Notes: generated from the sequence alone by a model not told the origin. Shown: positions 45,111 to 56,346, numbered from the stretch's first letter. The stretch is DNA of 64,000 nucleotides from Onchidella celtica (GCA_963931925.1 OZ007582.1:24090224-24154223); one strand, 5' to 3'. Translations and numbers: made by a program.

Positions 45111-45149
45111 CCGCATTTTCTTCGGATAGACTTAAAAAGAGTGATAAGA

Positions 45150-45231
45150 AATTTCGCTCTGCGTCTCAGCTGGTGATCGAAACAACTTTAAAATTGCATC
45201 TGTGCATTCCCCGCGTCCGCGGGCTATCTAA
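45150..45231 (+). mobile_element. Helitron-like 3' end
   Basis: The hairpin CCCGCGTCCGCGGG is followed by CTAT and the terminus CTAA, immediately before a T. This matches the Helitron 3' rule (hairpin, then CTRR, insertion before T). The 5' end was not located, so the element's length is unknown. Confidence 0.4.
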
Positions 45232-45721
45232 TACCACCAAAAAAAAAAAGCTTTTGTTACCATTATTTCAATTGTTTTCCCATTTTTTTTTGTAGAATTA
45301 GTCTATGTCAGTGAGTATAACTTAGCATTGACAACTTCGGACTTCAACGAGCATAATTTTTCTGATAATCATTTGAAAGAGTTTTACTTCTAACTGAAAA
45401 TACGTTGACATATATAAGTATATTGCATGTAAGCCATTACGCTAATACTAGTATTTCTGAAGTAATTTTTCCAACCAATGTTTACTGTGTATCAATATCT
45501 GACTTCTTACTACACCCGCAGTTGGTATACGATTGTCTTATCTGGTTGCTTTATAGCCCGTTAAAAAAAATTTAAACGACTTCATTGGTGCGTTTTGAGT
45601 ACAGTGTATTTTGATAACAGTATCTGTAATAGAAAAATAAAATAAGATAGACAAAGATGTATTTTGCCTCACGGAGAGAGAGGGGGAGAGACGGGAGACA
45701 GACAGACTGACAGAGGAGGGG

Positions 45722-45744
45722 GGATAGAAAGAGACAGACAGACA

Positions 45745-45778
<34 letters not shown>
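45722..45778. repeat. (GACA)n(CA)n microsatellite
   Basis: GACA units followed by a long CA run, in a GA-rich stretch beginning at 45672. Confidence 0.92.
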
Positions 45779-45782
<4 letters not shown>

Positions 45783-46069
45783 CAGAGAGAGGTGATGTCG
45801 TCGGGGTTATAATTCTTGCATTAAATTATTTTTCTGCCAGTGAAAAAAACAACGAAATCTGTCATTTAGTTTTTAGATAATTAATTTCTTGTGGCTGTTC
45901 CAAGAACATTAAATTGTCGGCAATTTTATTGAAAAAAAAAAAGGGTACAACAGAACGAGCCTGACATTTTAAGCTTTAATCTAATAATAAAATTCTTAAA
46001 ATCAGTGTAAACTCTAAAAGGCTAATTAGACTATTTTCCCTAATAACAGAGGTAAAACGAATTCACCCT

Positions 46070-46270
46070 GCTTTTCCTATTACATAGTGTGCACAAACAC
46101 AGACCTGACGGTGACAAGAGGATCATTCTTGGAAAGCCCGTAACTATTCATAGAGCTTGACCTAATTAATGTAGGGCACAGTATTTTACACAGACAATTA
46201 TCTTGGGCCTGCTGTGCTGATTTCACAAACACCTTAAGCTGCTGATACACATTAACAGGGATCGGATCGT
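46070..46270 (+). repeat. Dispersed repeat with TCATTCTTGGAAAGCCCG core
   Basis: Aligns with 43430-43660 and more weakly with 16380, 19360 and 23765. Confidence 0.5.
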
Positions 46271-46447
46271 TGGTATTTGCTCATTACGACAATCGATTTG
46301 AGCTATTCCTCTTAATGGACTTTATTTCTTCCTAGGCACACGGTAATTATTTTTTTAAATTATTTTATACTCTGCTAATTTCATTTCAACAGAAAGCTCT
46401 AGATTCGCTACGTTCTAAATTCAGAAAGTAATATATCTTGAATGTAT

Positions 46448-47000
46448 CATCATCATCATCATCAGTTGCCCCGTCTGGAACAGACACTGGCAATCATGGC
46501 TCTCCACTCGGATCTGTCATCAGCCAACCTTAAGGAGGAGTTGTTGTTGTGACGTTACTTTGTTGTCATGAATTAAGAATTTCAGTGAACGTTTTTCTCT
46601 GTCTAGCCTGCTTTTCCTGCCTTCGATATTCCCTGTGATTGCTAGATGTTCGAAGCTCCTGAGGCGACAGATGTGTATCAGAAATTTCAGTTGCCTCTGT
46701 CTTATTGTTTTAATTAATCATGTTTTCAGATTACAGTCTCTCATTACTGAATTATGAGATTTTCTTTCTTCATCGATGGTACTCTCAATATTCTTCAAAT
46801 AAACCACATCTCTAGTTTCCTCCCTATTTCTTTGTTCATTGTCCAACATTCACGTCCGTTTAAAATCATTGACCACACGTAATTATGTTTTCAAGACTCT
46901 GATTTTAGTGGTCGTTGATATATTTCTGTATTGGTCTCATTATTTTGGAATGGATCTTTGGCCATTATTATTCTTTTTTCTTATTTCACTGTTGCCCCTA
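46448..47000 (-). mobile_element. LINE C-terminal remnant with ATG-repeat tail
   Basis: The minus strand, with frame breaks, reads VWSMILNGRECWTMNKEIG and EMWFI.RILRVPSMKKENL. It continues LRSFEHLAITGNIEGRKSR and RLADDRSEWRAMIASVCSRRG, then a stop and a (TGATGA)n tail at 46448-46466. This is the order of the thumb and tail of an RTE-like reverse transcriptase. It is heavily decayed. Confidence 0.75.
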
Positions 47001-47869
47001 CCATCCGATGTTATCAAATAGCTTATATATTTGAATTGTGTAATTTGTTGAATGTATAACTCCTATCTACTATATTCAAACATTGTCTCTCTCATGTTTA
47101 TGTTTCCTTAAGTGTCTTTATTCAATAAAATCACCTCTTGTTAAGTAGGAAGCCATTATGGTTGAATGATGACAACTTATGTAAACATTCAGTCTCCGGC
47201 GGGAAGTCTCTTGTATTATTCCAGTCTTTTAGCCTATTTTAAAATGGTTTACACACTGAGCTCACCCCAATGATTCTTTTTTTTTCTCTTTGTCACTTCC
47301 TCTTTTTTTCTTTTCTATACCTGTATACTCGTACCGTTATGACGCAACCATCCCAGATATTTTCTTGTATGTCAAAGAAAAATTTGCTTGCATTAGGATG
47401 TTTCAGTGAAATTTAAATTTTACCGAGTTATCTTCCTACTGTTAATCTAGGACGCCTTACCTATACATATTGTATCATGTTTACCTTTTACAAACGAATT
47501 ACCGAATATCATGAAGGACACAAAACTCAGTAACATATCGTACCAAGCGAAGAGTAAAGACAGACTTCGTTTGAAGGGGTGGGGCAGGAACTGTCTGTAG
47601 ACTGTACTGTATTATACATGTTAATGATTTTATCATTGTGACCACAGAGAGGTTGCGGTATTACGTTTGAATTGTTGTAAAGTAAATTGTGAGGTTTCAG
47701 TAGGCCTAACATTATGCAAACGGCAACCTTTCGGTCCTGTCCCCTCCATTAACTGATTATGAGCGTCTGTAACTTGCAGTGACATCACTAGAGAAAACTG
47801 TTGCAATCGTGCCAATAAATATCAATAACAAGCGTACGGGAAGAAAGGGGGTGGGGGAGGAGAGAAAGC
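47001..47869. other. Intergenic, nothing recognised
   Basis: A+T-rich with no supported gene; it leads to the target duplication of the full-length LINE. Confidence 0.5.
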
Positions 47870-47897
47870 GGAGTTACTGTCATCATCATTGCCTTTC

Positions 47898-49210
47898 TCA
47901 CCCTGGATCAGGGTATAGGCCACCAACAAACACTTTCCATCCCTCTCTATCATGGGCCAGTCTCTTTACATTATTCCAAGTCTTTCCGCTTCGTTGCACA
48001 TCATTTTCTCTGGCTCTTCTCCACGTTCCGCGCGGCCTTCCTCTTGATCTCTTGCCCTGGGGATTCCAATCCAATACCTTCTTCGTGATGCTGTTTCCTG
48101 GCCTCCTGATAGTGTGGCCGATCCATCTCCATCGCCTCCTACCAATTTCCTCTCTGACTGGGCTCTGTCTTGTTCTTTTCCATACAATTTCATTGCTGAC
48201 CTTGTCTGTCCATCTGATCTTAAGTAGCTTCCTCAAACATCTGTTGATGAAAACTTGGATTCTCTTTATGCAGGCCTGGGACGCATTCCAAGTCTCACAT
48301 CCATACAACAGGACTGACTTCACGTTCGAGTTGAATATCCTCAGCTTTGTTTTTAGAGATATATCCTTGGTTCTCCAAATCTTGCTTAAGGACGTGAAAG
48401 CTGCCTGTGCCTTTCCAATTCGTGCTTTGACTTCTGCCTCTGTTCCTCCCTTATTGTCAATGATACTACCAAGATAGCAGAAGGACTCTACATCTTCCAG
48501 TGGTTGATCTCCTACTCTGACTTGTTCGCTTGGGGGTGCAACAATTTTTAGGACCTTCGACTTCGCAGGATGTATCCTCAATCCAATAGATTCTGAAATT
48601 TTGTTTAGAGCTGTAGTCTTTGCTTGCATCTGGTCGTGCGTGTGCGACAATAGTGCCAAGTCATCTGCAAAATCTAGATCGTCCAACTGTGTCCATGGGG
48701 TCCATTGTATGCCATTTCTTCCTCCACTGGTGGTTTCTTTCATAAGCCAATCAATCACCAGAATAAACAGAAATGGGGACAGCAAACAACCCTGCCTAAC
48801 ACCAGTCTTGATATCAAAGCTGTCAGTAAGCTCACCATCGTGTACGACTCTGCAACTTGTCCCCTCGTACATGCTCTTGATAAGATTCACCATCTTCTCT
48901 GGGATTCCATAATGTCTCAATATTCTCCACAGTGTTTCTCTATCGATGCTATCAAAGGCCTTCTCGTAGTCAAGGAAGTTCACTATCAGTTGGGAGTTCC
49001 ACTCTAGCGACTGCTCTACTATGATTCTCAGCGTGGCGATCTGGTCGGTGGTTGATCGATTACTCCTGAAACCAGCTTGCTCCTCACGAAGTTTTGGGTC
49101 TGTTGCATTCTGTATTCGCTTGAGAATAATGCGATTGAAAACCTTTCCTGGGATGGACAGAAGTGTGATTCCTCTGTAGTTACTACAATTGCTGCGGTCC
49201 CCTTTTTTTT
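47898..49210 (-). CDS. LINE reverse transcriptase part
   Basis: Continues the frame of 49183-50916 after a single-base slip. It reads DRSNCSNYRGITLLS, NFLDYEKAFDSIDRETLW (RT motif with catalytic Asp), GVRQGCLLSPFLF and the catalytic FADDLALLSH. It continues VESFCYLGSIID, the thumb region, RRWRWIGHTIRR, KRSRGRPRGTWRR and a final WKVFVGGLYPDPG. The enzyme copies its own RNA at a nicked target. All expected RT motifs are visible and no further stop was seen. The longest ATG-type start in this frame is at 48983, but that is internal and not the true start. Confidence 0.9.
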
Positions 49211-50916
49211 GGAAGCTTCACGAGGTGTCCTTCCTTCCAGTCCTTTGGAAACTTGCCTCCGATCCAAATCCTCGAGAATAGTGAGTGCAGACCCTCTGCA
49301 GCCCCAGCAGCATCTGCCTTCAGCGCCTCTGGTGGGATCTGGTCTGGTCCAGCTGCCTTGCCTCGATTTAACTGCTTTATGGCATCATTAATCTCTGCTT
49401 TAGTTGGAGGGTCGCAACTGATCGGTAAATCATTTCTTGCGGGTAGAATGTCGGGTGGGTTGCTTGGTGGAGGTCTGTTCAAGAGGCTGTTAAAATGTTC
49501 TATCCATCTTTTTGCCTGAGCTTCCTTTCCAAAAATAGCCTTCCTGTTGTAATCCTTGACAGGAACTTCAGGTTTTCCATATTTTCCAGCAAGAGTCTTT
49601 GTAGTTTGGTAGAGGATCCTCATGTGTCCTCCTGTTGCTGCCTTCTCTGCTTTCTCTGCTAACATTCCTATGAACTCCTCTTTGTCTTTTTTAATTGATT
49701 TTTTGACCTCTTTAGCTGATGCTCGGTACTCTTCCTGGTTACCAACTCTTGAGCTTCTTGTACGACTTGCATTTACCTGTTCTTTTAGGTCTCTTCTTAT
49801 CCTTATCAAGTCCAGTGATTTTTGACTGATCCATTCCTTGTGTTCCACTTTCTTTTCCCCAAGAACATCCTGACATGTCAATGTAAATACTCCTTTTACC
49901 TTAGCCCAGTGAGTCTCCAAATCTACTGTCTCTTCGAGGTTAACAAGGGGTTTGAATCTATTCCTCAGTGTCAGCTGGAACTCTTCCTTCTTGTCTCCAT
50001 CCAGAAGGCTCACTTGAAACTTTCTCCTCTTTGTTCCTGCTCTGGTACCTTGTTTCTTGAGGCGGAGTTTGAGTCTTGCCAGCAGCATGTGATGGTCAGA
50101 TCCAACATCAGCTCCTCTCTGTACTATGACATCCTCTAGTGAGCGTCTGAATCGTCGGGTGATGCAAAAGTGGTCAATCTGGTTTTCAGTTACTCCATCC
50201 GGTGAAATCCAAGTGGCCTTATGGATCCTCTTGTGTGGGAATACTGAACCTCCAATCACATAGCTGTTAAATGCGCAGAAACTTGCAAACCGCTCTCCAT
50301 TCTCATTCATTTGTCCCAAACCATTGCGCCCCATAATGTCTTCATACCCTGTATTGTCCTGTCCTATCTTGGCATTGGCGTCTCCCATTATAATGTTCAC
50401 ATCTTTTCTTGGCAATGTGTCAACTATTTCCTGAAGCTGGTTGTAGAAGTCGTCCTTGTCCTCATCGGTTGCTTCGTTTGTTGGGGCGTATATCTGCACA
50501 ATGTTCATGTTGATGTTCTTGTTCTTTGTAGTAAATGATGCCAATATAATTCTCCTTCCGTAGGGTTCCCATCCCCTCAGTGACCTCTGGGCGTGCTTGC
50601 TCAAGATGATCGCTACTCCTTCTGTATGCTTTTTGTCCTCCCTTCCAGAATACAAAATCTTTTGACCAGAATTAAGTTGTTTCAGTCCGGACTGTATCCA
50701 GCGGGTCTCGCTAACTCCAAGTATGTGCAGTCTGTATCGCCTCATCTCCATTGTAACCTGGGCACTCTTTCCTGCTTCATACATGGAGCGGACATTCCAC
50801 GACGCAATCCGGAGTGACTTGTTTGATGAAGGAGCAGTCGGGCCAGTGGAGTCCTTTCGGCTTTGTCCATTGTCCTTCATTGAATCTACAGGTGCAGATG
50901 CTCCCATTTCTCCCAA
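49183..50916 (-). CDS. LINE endonuclease and N-terminal RT part
   Basis: 577 codons from the ATG at 50916. An APE-type endonuclease occupies about residues 30-290: RIASWNVRSMYEAGK, GVSETRW (catalytic Glu), QIYAPTN, IMGDANAKIG (catalytic Asp-x-Asn) and the final SDHHML with its catalytic His. A linker follows, then the RT fingers (EINDAIKQLNRGKAAGPDQIPPEAL, split here for length at QLNRGK). The frame ends at RGPQQL because the A run (T8 at 49203-49210 on the plus strand) is one base too long; with one A fewer it would join the downstream RT frame. This element appears complete apart from that slip. Confidence 0.9.
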   Translation of the reverse strand: MGEMGASAPVDSMKDNGQSRKDSTGPTAPSSNKSLRIASWNVRSMYEAGKSAQVTMEMRRYRLHILGVSETRWIQSGLKQLNSGQKILYSGREDKKHTEGVAIILSKHAQRSLRGWEPYGRRIILASFTTKNKNINMNIVQIYAPTNEATDEDKDDFYNQLQEIVDTLPRKDVNIIMGDANAKIGQDNTGYEDIMGRNGLGQMNENGERFASFCAFNSYVIGGSVFPHKRIHKATWISPDGVTENQIDHFCITRRFRRSLEDVIVQRGADVGSDHHMLLARLKLRLKKQGTRAGTKRRKFQVSLLDGDKKEEFQLTLRNRFKPLVNLEETVDLETHWAKVKGVFTLTCQDVLGEKKVEHKEWISQKSLDLIRIRRDLKEQVNASRTRSSRVGNQEEYRASAKEVKKSIKKDKEEFIGMLAEKAEKAATGGHMRILYQTTKTLAGKYGKPEVPVKDYNRKAIFGKEAQAKRWIEHFNSLLNRPPPSNPPDILPARNDLPISCDPPTKAEINDAIKQLNRGKAAGPDQIPPEALKADAAGAAEGLHSLFSRIWIGGKFPKDWKEGHLVKLPKKRGPQQL

Positions 50917-51121
50917 GATAAAAGACTGACTTAAAGTATTTGCTTGTGTTTCTGTAACTGGTTTATTTTTACAGGGTGGGTAGTTGGCCCACCGCCAACT
51001 GGCTCTTCTCGGGAGACCAGGACCTTTGCACCTTTAGTCGCCTCTTACGACACGCAGTATCACGTCAGATGTATTCTTTGCTGTCCCTCTTCTGCATGAG
51101 GGCCCCGCATCTGCACGGGCT
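50917..51121 (-). other. 5' leader of the full-length LINE
   Basis: About 205 bp between the target duplication and the ATG, read on the minus strand from AGCCCGTGCAGATGCGGGGC. As in other RTE-like LINEs, this region should hold the internal promoter; no motif was recognised. Confidence 0.6.
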
Positions 51122-51530
51122 GGAGTTACTGTACATGTCTATTATTCCGTCAGAAAACATCTCAAAGATGACCATGTAATCATTACCGGCTCCGTGATGG
51201 CAAAGATGGTTGATGCAATCAGTCTGCTGACGTCAGCCAATTTTCTGTTGTGATCCAAGGTTATCCGTGCCCTCTGTCACAGTGGCCACGATCCGGAAAA
51301 ATAGTATATTCGTGTGATTTTACCCTGTCTCTCAAGACCAGGTCGCCATATTAATTGTTTGTGGAGAAAGAGTCAAGATTAATAATAATATCATATGGTC
51401 ACATTGCACATTAGGTACTTCAAGTCTGTATTTCGTAGATGTTTACATACTTTTTTGATGTGTTTTCCAGTAATATATGAACATTGGAATTAACTCCCTA
51501 CGCCGAAGATTTACAAGTACATCAATGCAG

Positions 51531-51593
51531 ATACCATGCCTTTGCCTTTGCCTGTGCTTGATGACATCCCAGAGCAGTGCCCTGAGTCATCGT
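51531..51593 (+). CDS. Putative small phase 1-1 exon
   Basis: Acceptor ATCAATGCAG|AT and donor TCGT|GTAAGT enclose 63 bp, open in phase 1 at both ends, encoding MPLPLPVLDDIPEQCPESS with one residue on either side. It is the first of four exons with the same phase on this strand (next at 53117). The product is unrecognised. Confidence 0.5.
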
Positions 51594-53116
51594 GTAAGTT
51601 CAGTTTTATTTCATCGAAAAACATTTAAACACTGGCTATGAACAGAAGAGTTCTCTGGGATAATATGCGGTAAGTTCGGCTTTGTTTGATTGCTTTGTCA
51701 ATAACATTTAAACACCGGGCTATGAATAGCATTGTTCCTTGGGATATGGGGTAGGTCCAGTTTGTTTGATTGCTGTATCCAAAACCAGTTTAATGCTGGC
51801 CTATGAAAGAACAGTTCCATGGAACATGGGGTAAGTTCTGTTTTTGTTTTATTGCTGTGTCCAAAAGCCTTGACTTGTTTCTCTTCAAGTTGAGCCCAAA
51901 ATCTTGGTACAGCCATGCTTGTCCTATCCAGGTTTGCATCCTAATTAATTTTCAGATCCATTTTTTTTTTTTTTTGCCTTCTTGTTCTTCTTCTACCACA
52001 TCTTCTTACTTTATTATTCTGAATTTTGCTTTATTTGTACATTTTCTGTACCTACACCATTATTATAAATTCCACAGTGAAATATCATTTATTATAATTG
52101 GTCATTTCTTTTTATGATTAGCTTTGTCTTTTTTATTCAACAAATAATATTTCTCACCGTTATTGAGGAGAACACTATAACAACAATTTTAATGTTCTCA
52201 GGAAACAATGTTCCTTTCATATCAAATCAGTAGTGTTTGCCTATTGAGTGAAAATTCCCAGTTGTTTTTATCCTCAGGTGTGTCTGATTAAAATCATTGT
52301 AATGTGTTTACATGAGAGTATTAACTAATATGTTTCTAAATTTGACTTGAAATGAATTGCATAAATTAAGACCGAAAGAAGTCTGTTATAACGGGGATTT
52401 CCTTTTGTAATGTGAATATATACATTGGCAACTCTTGCAAATCTTGAAGAATTTAAAAAGGATAACCAACAAATCCGTTAAAACTGTATTTTCTTTGGCA
52501 AGTTTAACACATTTCTCTCACCTGTCTTTTCACATGTAAACAATTTAGAAGAAGGCATTTGCCAGTATCCCCCAATCTTTCTAAACCACAAATATAATGT
52601 GGCGGACATGGGGCTATGATTGTACAAAATATTAATGTTGCTACAGACTTTAGCGACTCTTTTTGTATAGACTAGGGTCTAAATTATTTGAAGTAGCGAT
52701 CAATTTCAACATATTATTATTTAAAATGAAACTGTTTTTATCCAATTGCCAATCCTACATAATTATTATGTATAGCATTTAATCAAGTCCATAGTGATGC
52801 TTCTCTCCATAGCAAGAAAGCTTGCTTAAAAACAAAGCCTCTTGGGGGAATTTTCATTTTGTTTTTGTTTTTTTCATATTGGTTCTCTCATGGTAACTTT
52901 TCTTGAGCAATATCTAATGTACCTGAAATGCAGTTACAGGCCGTTCTCCGACTAATTAGTTTTTGAGATCGGTTTTGATAATCTATTCTGCTTACCTGAT
53001 ATGTTACCAATAAGTCAAAGTTTACATCTTTTCATTACATTATGTCCATTAGCTTGAAATTACGAGCAATGTCTATCAGTAATGTCACCAGTATTTCTCC
53101 ATTTTTTTGTTCGCAG
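51594..53116. other. Putative intron
   Basis: Non-coding. The part 52580-53116 is similar to 54520-55063, which marks a tandem duplication of exon plus intron. A short diverged tandem repeat of about 67 bp lies at 51600-51850 (AACA...TTCCNTGGGATAT units). Confidence 0.45.
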
Positions 53117-53299
53117 ATATTGACTCCAATGATGACATCATTAAAAGTAAAAGTACAGGCGGTTCCGATACTGAGATAAGTCCTGAGGATCAACCCGACC
53201 TAAAAGCTGTTCATTTACGCCCAACCGCTGTTGTTACTGACACGCAAAATGCCCTGGGGGAAAGCAAGGTTAATCCTGACAACATTAGGGAGATGGGAG
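53117..53299 (+). CDS. Putative phase 1-1 exon, unit 1
   Basis: Acceptor TTTTTTTGTTCGCAG|AT and donor GGAG|GTACGT. 183 bp, 61 codons in phase 1-1: acidic and Ser-rich (DSNDDIIKSKSTGGSDTEIS), then AVVTDTQNALGESK and NIREMGG. It is homologous to the exon at 55064 (KSTGGSSTEISPEE, AVVADTQNASD). The composition suggests a cytoplasmic or disordered linker; no domain was recognised. Confidence 0.6.
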
Positions 53300-53685
53300 G
53301 TACGTGAACATGGACATTTTTTTTTTATGATTCTTTTTCTGTGAACACCTTCGCAGCCAGGGGAGACTTACATAGATATGCACTCGAGCATTTATATGGT
53401 CCCCATCGAGGTCATATAATTACCCATAACTGAGTTATTTACAGGAATAGTGTCATGAAATTCTGCATGAGGACATAGGTATAATGTCCTTTAAACCGTT
53501 GAACAGAAATTCATTTTATAGGAATGAAAAAATAATATTAATTATCTTTCAAAATACGAAAATACAAAAATTACTTTAGATTTGGTACGTCTGCGAATCC
53601 CGCTCCCTCCTCTCCCCCTGGTTCTACCCCCGACTCCACCACCACACGGCTGTCTGAATGCATGACCACATCGGGCAGCTGCCAA

Positions 53686-53962
53686 CCCGCCGGCGTGATT
53701 TTTTTTTCGTACGAGCTTTAGCAAATTCAGGAGCGGGGCAGCAACAAACCCCCAAACCCAGGACAGCCCCACCACATCCCAAGGATTTTCGGTGACGTTC
53801 AGAGTCATATCAGCCGCAGTCCAGAGATTGCAACACCCATGGCAGTGTTCGATAGGACGAGACATCCCCTAGCTGATAACTTGTGTTTGGGGGTGTGTTG
53901 CTGCCCCGTTACTGAATCTGCTAAAGCTCGTACGAAAAAAAAAAAATCACGCGACCGGCCGC
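53686..53962. repeat. Foldback element with inverted arms of about 75 bp
   Basis: The left arm (CGTGATTTTTTTTTCGTACG, AGCTTTAGCAAATTCAGGAG, CGGGGCAGCAACA) pairs with 53884-53958 (GTTGCTGCCCCGTTACTGAA, CTAAAGCTCGTACGAAAAAA). The spacer is about 120 bp. It lies in the intron between two duplicated exons and is absent from the other intron copy. The layout is that of a MITE or foldback element; target duplications were not resolved. Confidence 0.75.
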
Positions 53963-55063
53963 AGGGGTTTAAGGAGCACCATGCACGCGAATTTACATTT
54001 TTTTTTTTAACGGGGAAAGGGGGAGGACCGCAGTCTATTGGTTTGCCCAAGGGCCCATGATGATGTTAAGACAGCCCTATGCCATTAGCTACTCTCTGCC
54101 TTTTACATGAACTTGATCTAGATTTAATTGGATTTGGAACTTAATGTCAGAATCATTTGTTATCCCTGCAAGTGAAACGACCGCGATCGCGATGAGTTGG
54201 TCGTGTTTCAACCATGGCGAAAATTCTGGGTTGAAATCATACGACTTCTAGAAAAAAAAAATATATCAAATAAACCACAACGGACTCGCGCTGATGCTAA
54301 ATTGTTATTGAGAGACCAGGGTTTGTTATTCAAATATAATTGGAGTGTATTTACAGAACGGTCCTCCTGTTTTTAGTTACAGCTAGTCGATTCCGCGGGT
54401 GCAGGGCGTATTGGCTATAAATATTGGCCCGTGGAATCTGTGGATGTATATCCCCCAGGTCTTTGTAAACGACAGATGTGGCATGACAGACAGACTCCTT
54501 GTGAGTCTTAAAGACATAGGGCTATAATTACGCAAAATAAATTACTAAAACTCTGGGACGCTGATAACCCTGCCTTATAATTATTATTTCAAAGTTAGCA
54601 GCCTACTGCCTATAACGACGCCTTTCATGTAGGGCCCAAATTATTTGAACATAATTTCAACATATTATTTAAAATGTGATGAATTATTAAGTCAAATAAT
54701 TCTGTCATTATTATGTAGCATTTAATTAGGTTCACAATGATAATTCTCTCCATGGCAAGAAAGCTTGCTTGTAGCGCTTGTAAAAACTTCCTGAGGGTAT
54801 TCCGGTTCTTATTTTGTTTGCTTTAAATCGGTTCTTCCGGAGTAACTTTTGTTCCTTCTACTATCTAATGTAGACTATTTTATTTTGAAATTGATTTGGG
54901 TGTTTGATCATGAGAAAATGAGACATATTCTGTTCTGCTAATTGGAAATTCCACTTGGATAGGCTATGTAAGATTACCTCTTTCTATGACATGTACCTAT
55001 TGGGTTGAAGTTATCAGTCATGTCTATCAATATGTACCCAGCGTTTCTCCATTCTTGTGGCAG

Positions 55064-55222
55064 AATTTTTCATTAAAAGTACAGGCGGTTCCAGTACAGA
55101 GATAAGTCCGGAGGAACTAGGTCTAAAAGATGTTCAGTTACATCAAAATGCTGTTGTTGCTGACACGCAAAATGCCTCAGATGCAATCACGATTACACAA
55201 GACATCCTTAGAGACGATGGGT
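55064..55222 (+). CDS. Putative phase 1-1 exon, unit 2
   Basis: Acceptor TTCTTGTGGCAG|AA and a strong donor GGGT|GTAAGT. 159 bp, 53 codons in phase 1-1, reading FFIKSTGGSSTEISPEELGL, then NAVVADTQNASDAITITQDI. It is a diverged duplicate of 53117-53299, about 1.95 kb away, with similar upstream intron sequence. Confidence 0.6.
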
Positions 55223-55237
55223 GTAAGTAAACCTGTG

Positions 55238-55697
55238 CATTTTTATAAGATAAGATAAGATAAGATAAGATAAATTTTATTCGTCCTTGTACAAGGAAAT
55301 TTGTTTTGATCATTGAATACATAACAATACAGTTACAGAAGCAGAAAGTATGCTTATGCTATGAAATCAACAGATTATCTGTCACTGGTCACTGATCCCA
55401 TTACCCGCCGGGGTCGTAGGGGCGCTGCAGTGATGAACGCTGCACCAGCTGGCTCCATTTGTAGCGGTTGTGGGCGAGTGTCTGGGTTGCAGGAAAGCTC
55501 ATCTGGGTCCATTCCGCAATGTTATCTGCCCATTTCTTCCTCGGTCTGCTTCGTCTTCTCTTCCCCGGCACTGTTCCTTGCAGTATGGTCTTAGAGAGCC
55601 CATCTGATCTTGTCACATGCCCATACCATCTGAGCTTCCTTTTCTTGACTGTGGTCAGCAGGTCTTCATCAACAGATTGTACCCACTGTTTATGCAT
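55238..55697 (-). mobile_element. LINE C-terminal fragment and (TTATC)n tail
   Basis: The minus-strand frame 55697-55401 reads WVQSVDEDLLTTVKKRKLRW, YGHVTRSDGLSKTILQGTV, then SRPRKKWADNIAEW, ending RPYDPGG and a stop: the post-RT end of an RTE-like LINE. Further along that strand come AATTTCCTTGTACAAGGACG, AATAAAATTTATC and a (TTATC)5 tail at 55246-55273. This may be the 3' end of the same element or of a second, unrelated one. Confidence 0.75.
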
Positions 55698-56226
55698 GTG
55701 TTAAACAATCTGAATTCTCCTTTGTTTCTGCTTTTTAGAACAGACTACTTTGATTATTTCATTCAGCATGTTGCAAGAATATGAACTTGTATATTTAATT
55801 TTCTTTATCTAAATCGAAATTTGGATGAACTTTCATTTCTTTACTTTGGTTTCATATTAATTTTAGGGCCTTTTGAGAAATATTGAAGGTGATTTTAAGT
55901 GAACTGTACTAATAAATGAAATGAATGATGTTTCGAGGTTGAAGTTTTAAGCACATAATATTTGGCAGACATGAGGCCATGCACTGGGAATATTAATTTT
56001 TCTATTCTACCATCTTTTGCCTCTGGTCATAGAGCCGAGTAATTAAGCTGTATAAATGGACACTATATTTCACTCACTTTTCAGATGCCAATATCATATT
56101 ATTAATGTATGCATTCAATATTTTATTATTTACACGTAACTTAACATTTGAATTTAATTTGCCAGAACTGGAGATTGACTATCATGTCAGCAAGACAGGT
56201 TAAATGATAACACTTTATATCAACAG

Positions 56227-56346
56227 CTCTCACGACTGAATCCATGTCCGAGGGAAACAGTGGCCAGGCCTCATCCAAACTTCAAAGAAACATTAAAACA
56301 GATGTGGATGCAGCCAGTGGTGCTGAATCAATCATAAAAAATATGG
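56227..56346 (+). CDS. Putative phase 1-1 exon
   Basis: Acceptor ATATCAACAG|CT and donor ATGG|GTAGTG. 120 bp, 40 codons in phase 1-1, hydrophilic: LTTESMSEGNSGQASSKLQR, then TDVDAASGAESIIKNMG. It is the last of the phase-1 series, only about 600 bp upstream of the TNFR-like copy C exon, which also begins in phase 1. Confidence 0.5.

Larger units (their letters stand above)
47870..51132 (-). mobile_element. Full-length RTE-like LINE with 11-bp target duplication
   Basis: GGAGTTACTGT occurs at 47870-47880 and at 51122-51132, bounding a 3,241-bp insert on the minus strand. From its 5' end (51121) it has a leader of about 205 bp, an endonuclease-RT reading frame from 50916 to 47898 with one frame break, and a short (GAT)n tail at 47881-47897. 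Both the complete leader and the perfect duplication indicate a recent full-length insertion. Its 3' end is identical in type to the 340-bp copy at 10818-11157, so the family has been active here at least twice. Confidence 0.93.

Noticed and set aside
47779..50139. Plus-strand ORFs within 47779-50929
   Set aside because: All are antisense shadows of the full-length LINE.
53839..54060. ORFs over the foldback element
   Set aside because: They are produced by the inverted arms and A/T runs and are not conserved in the related intron.
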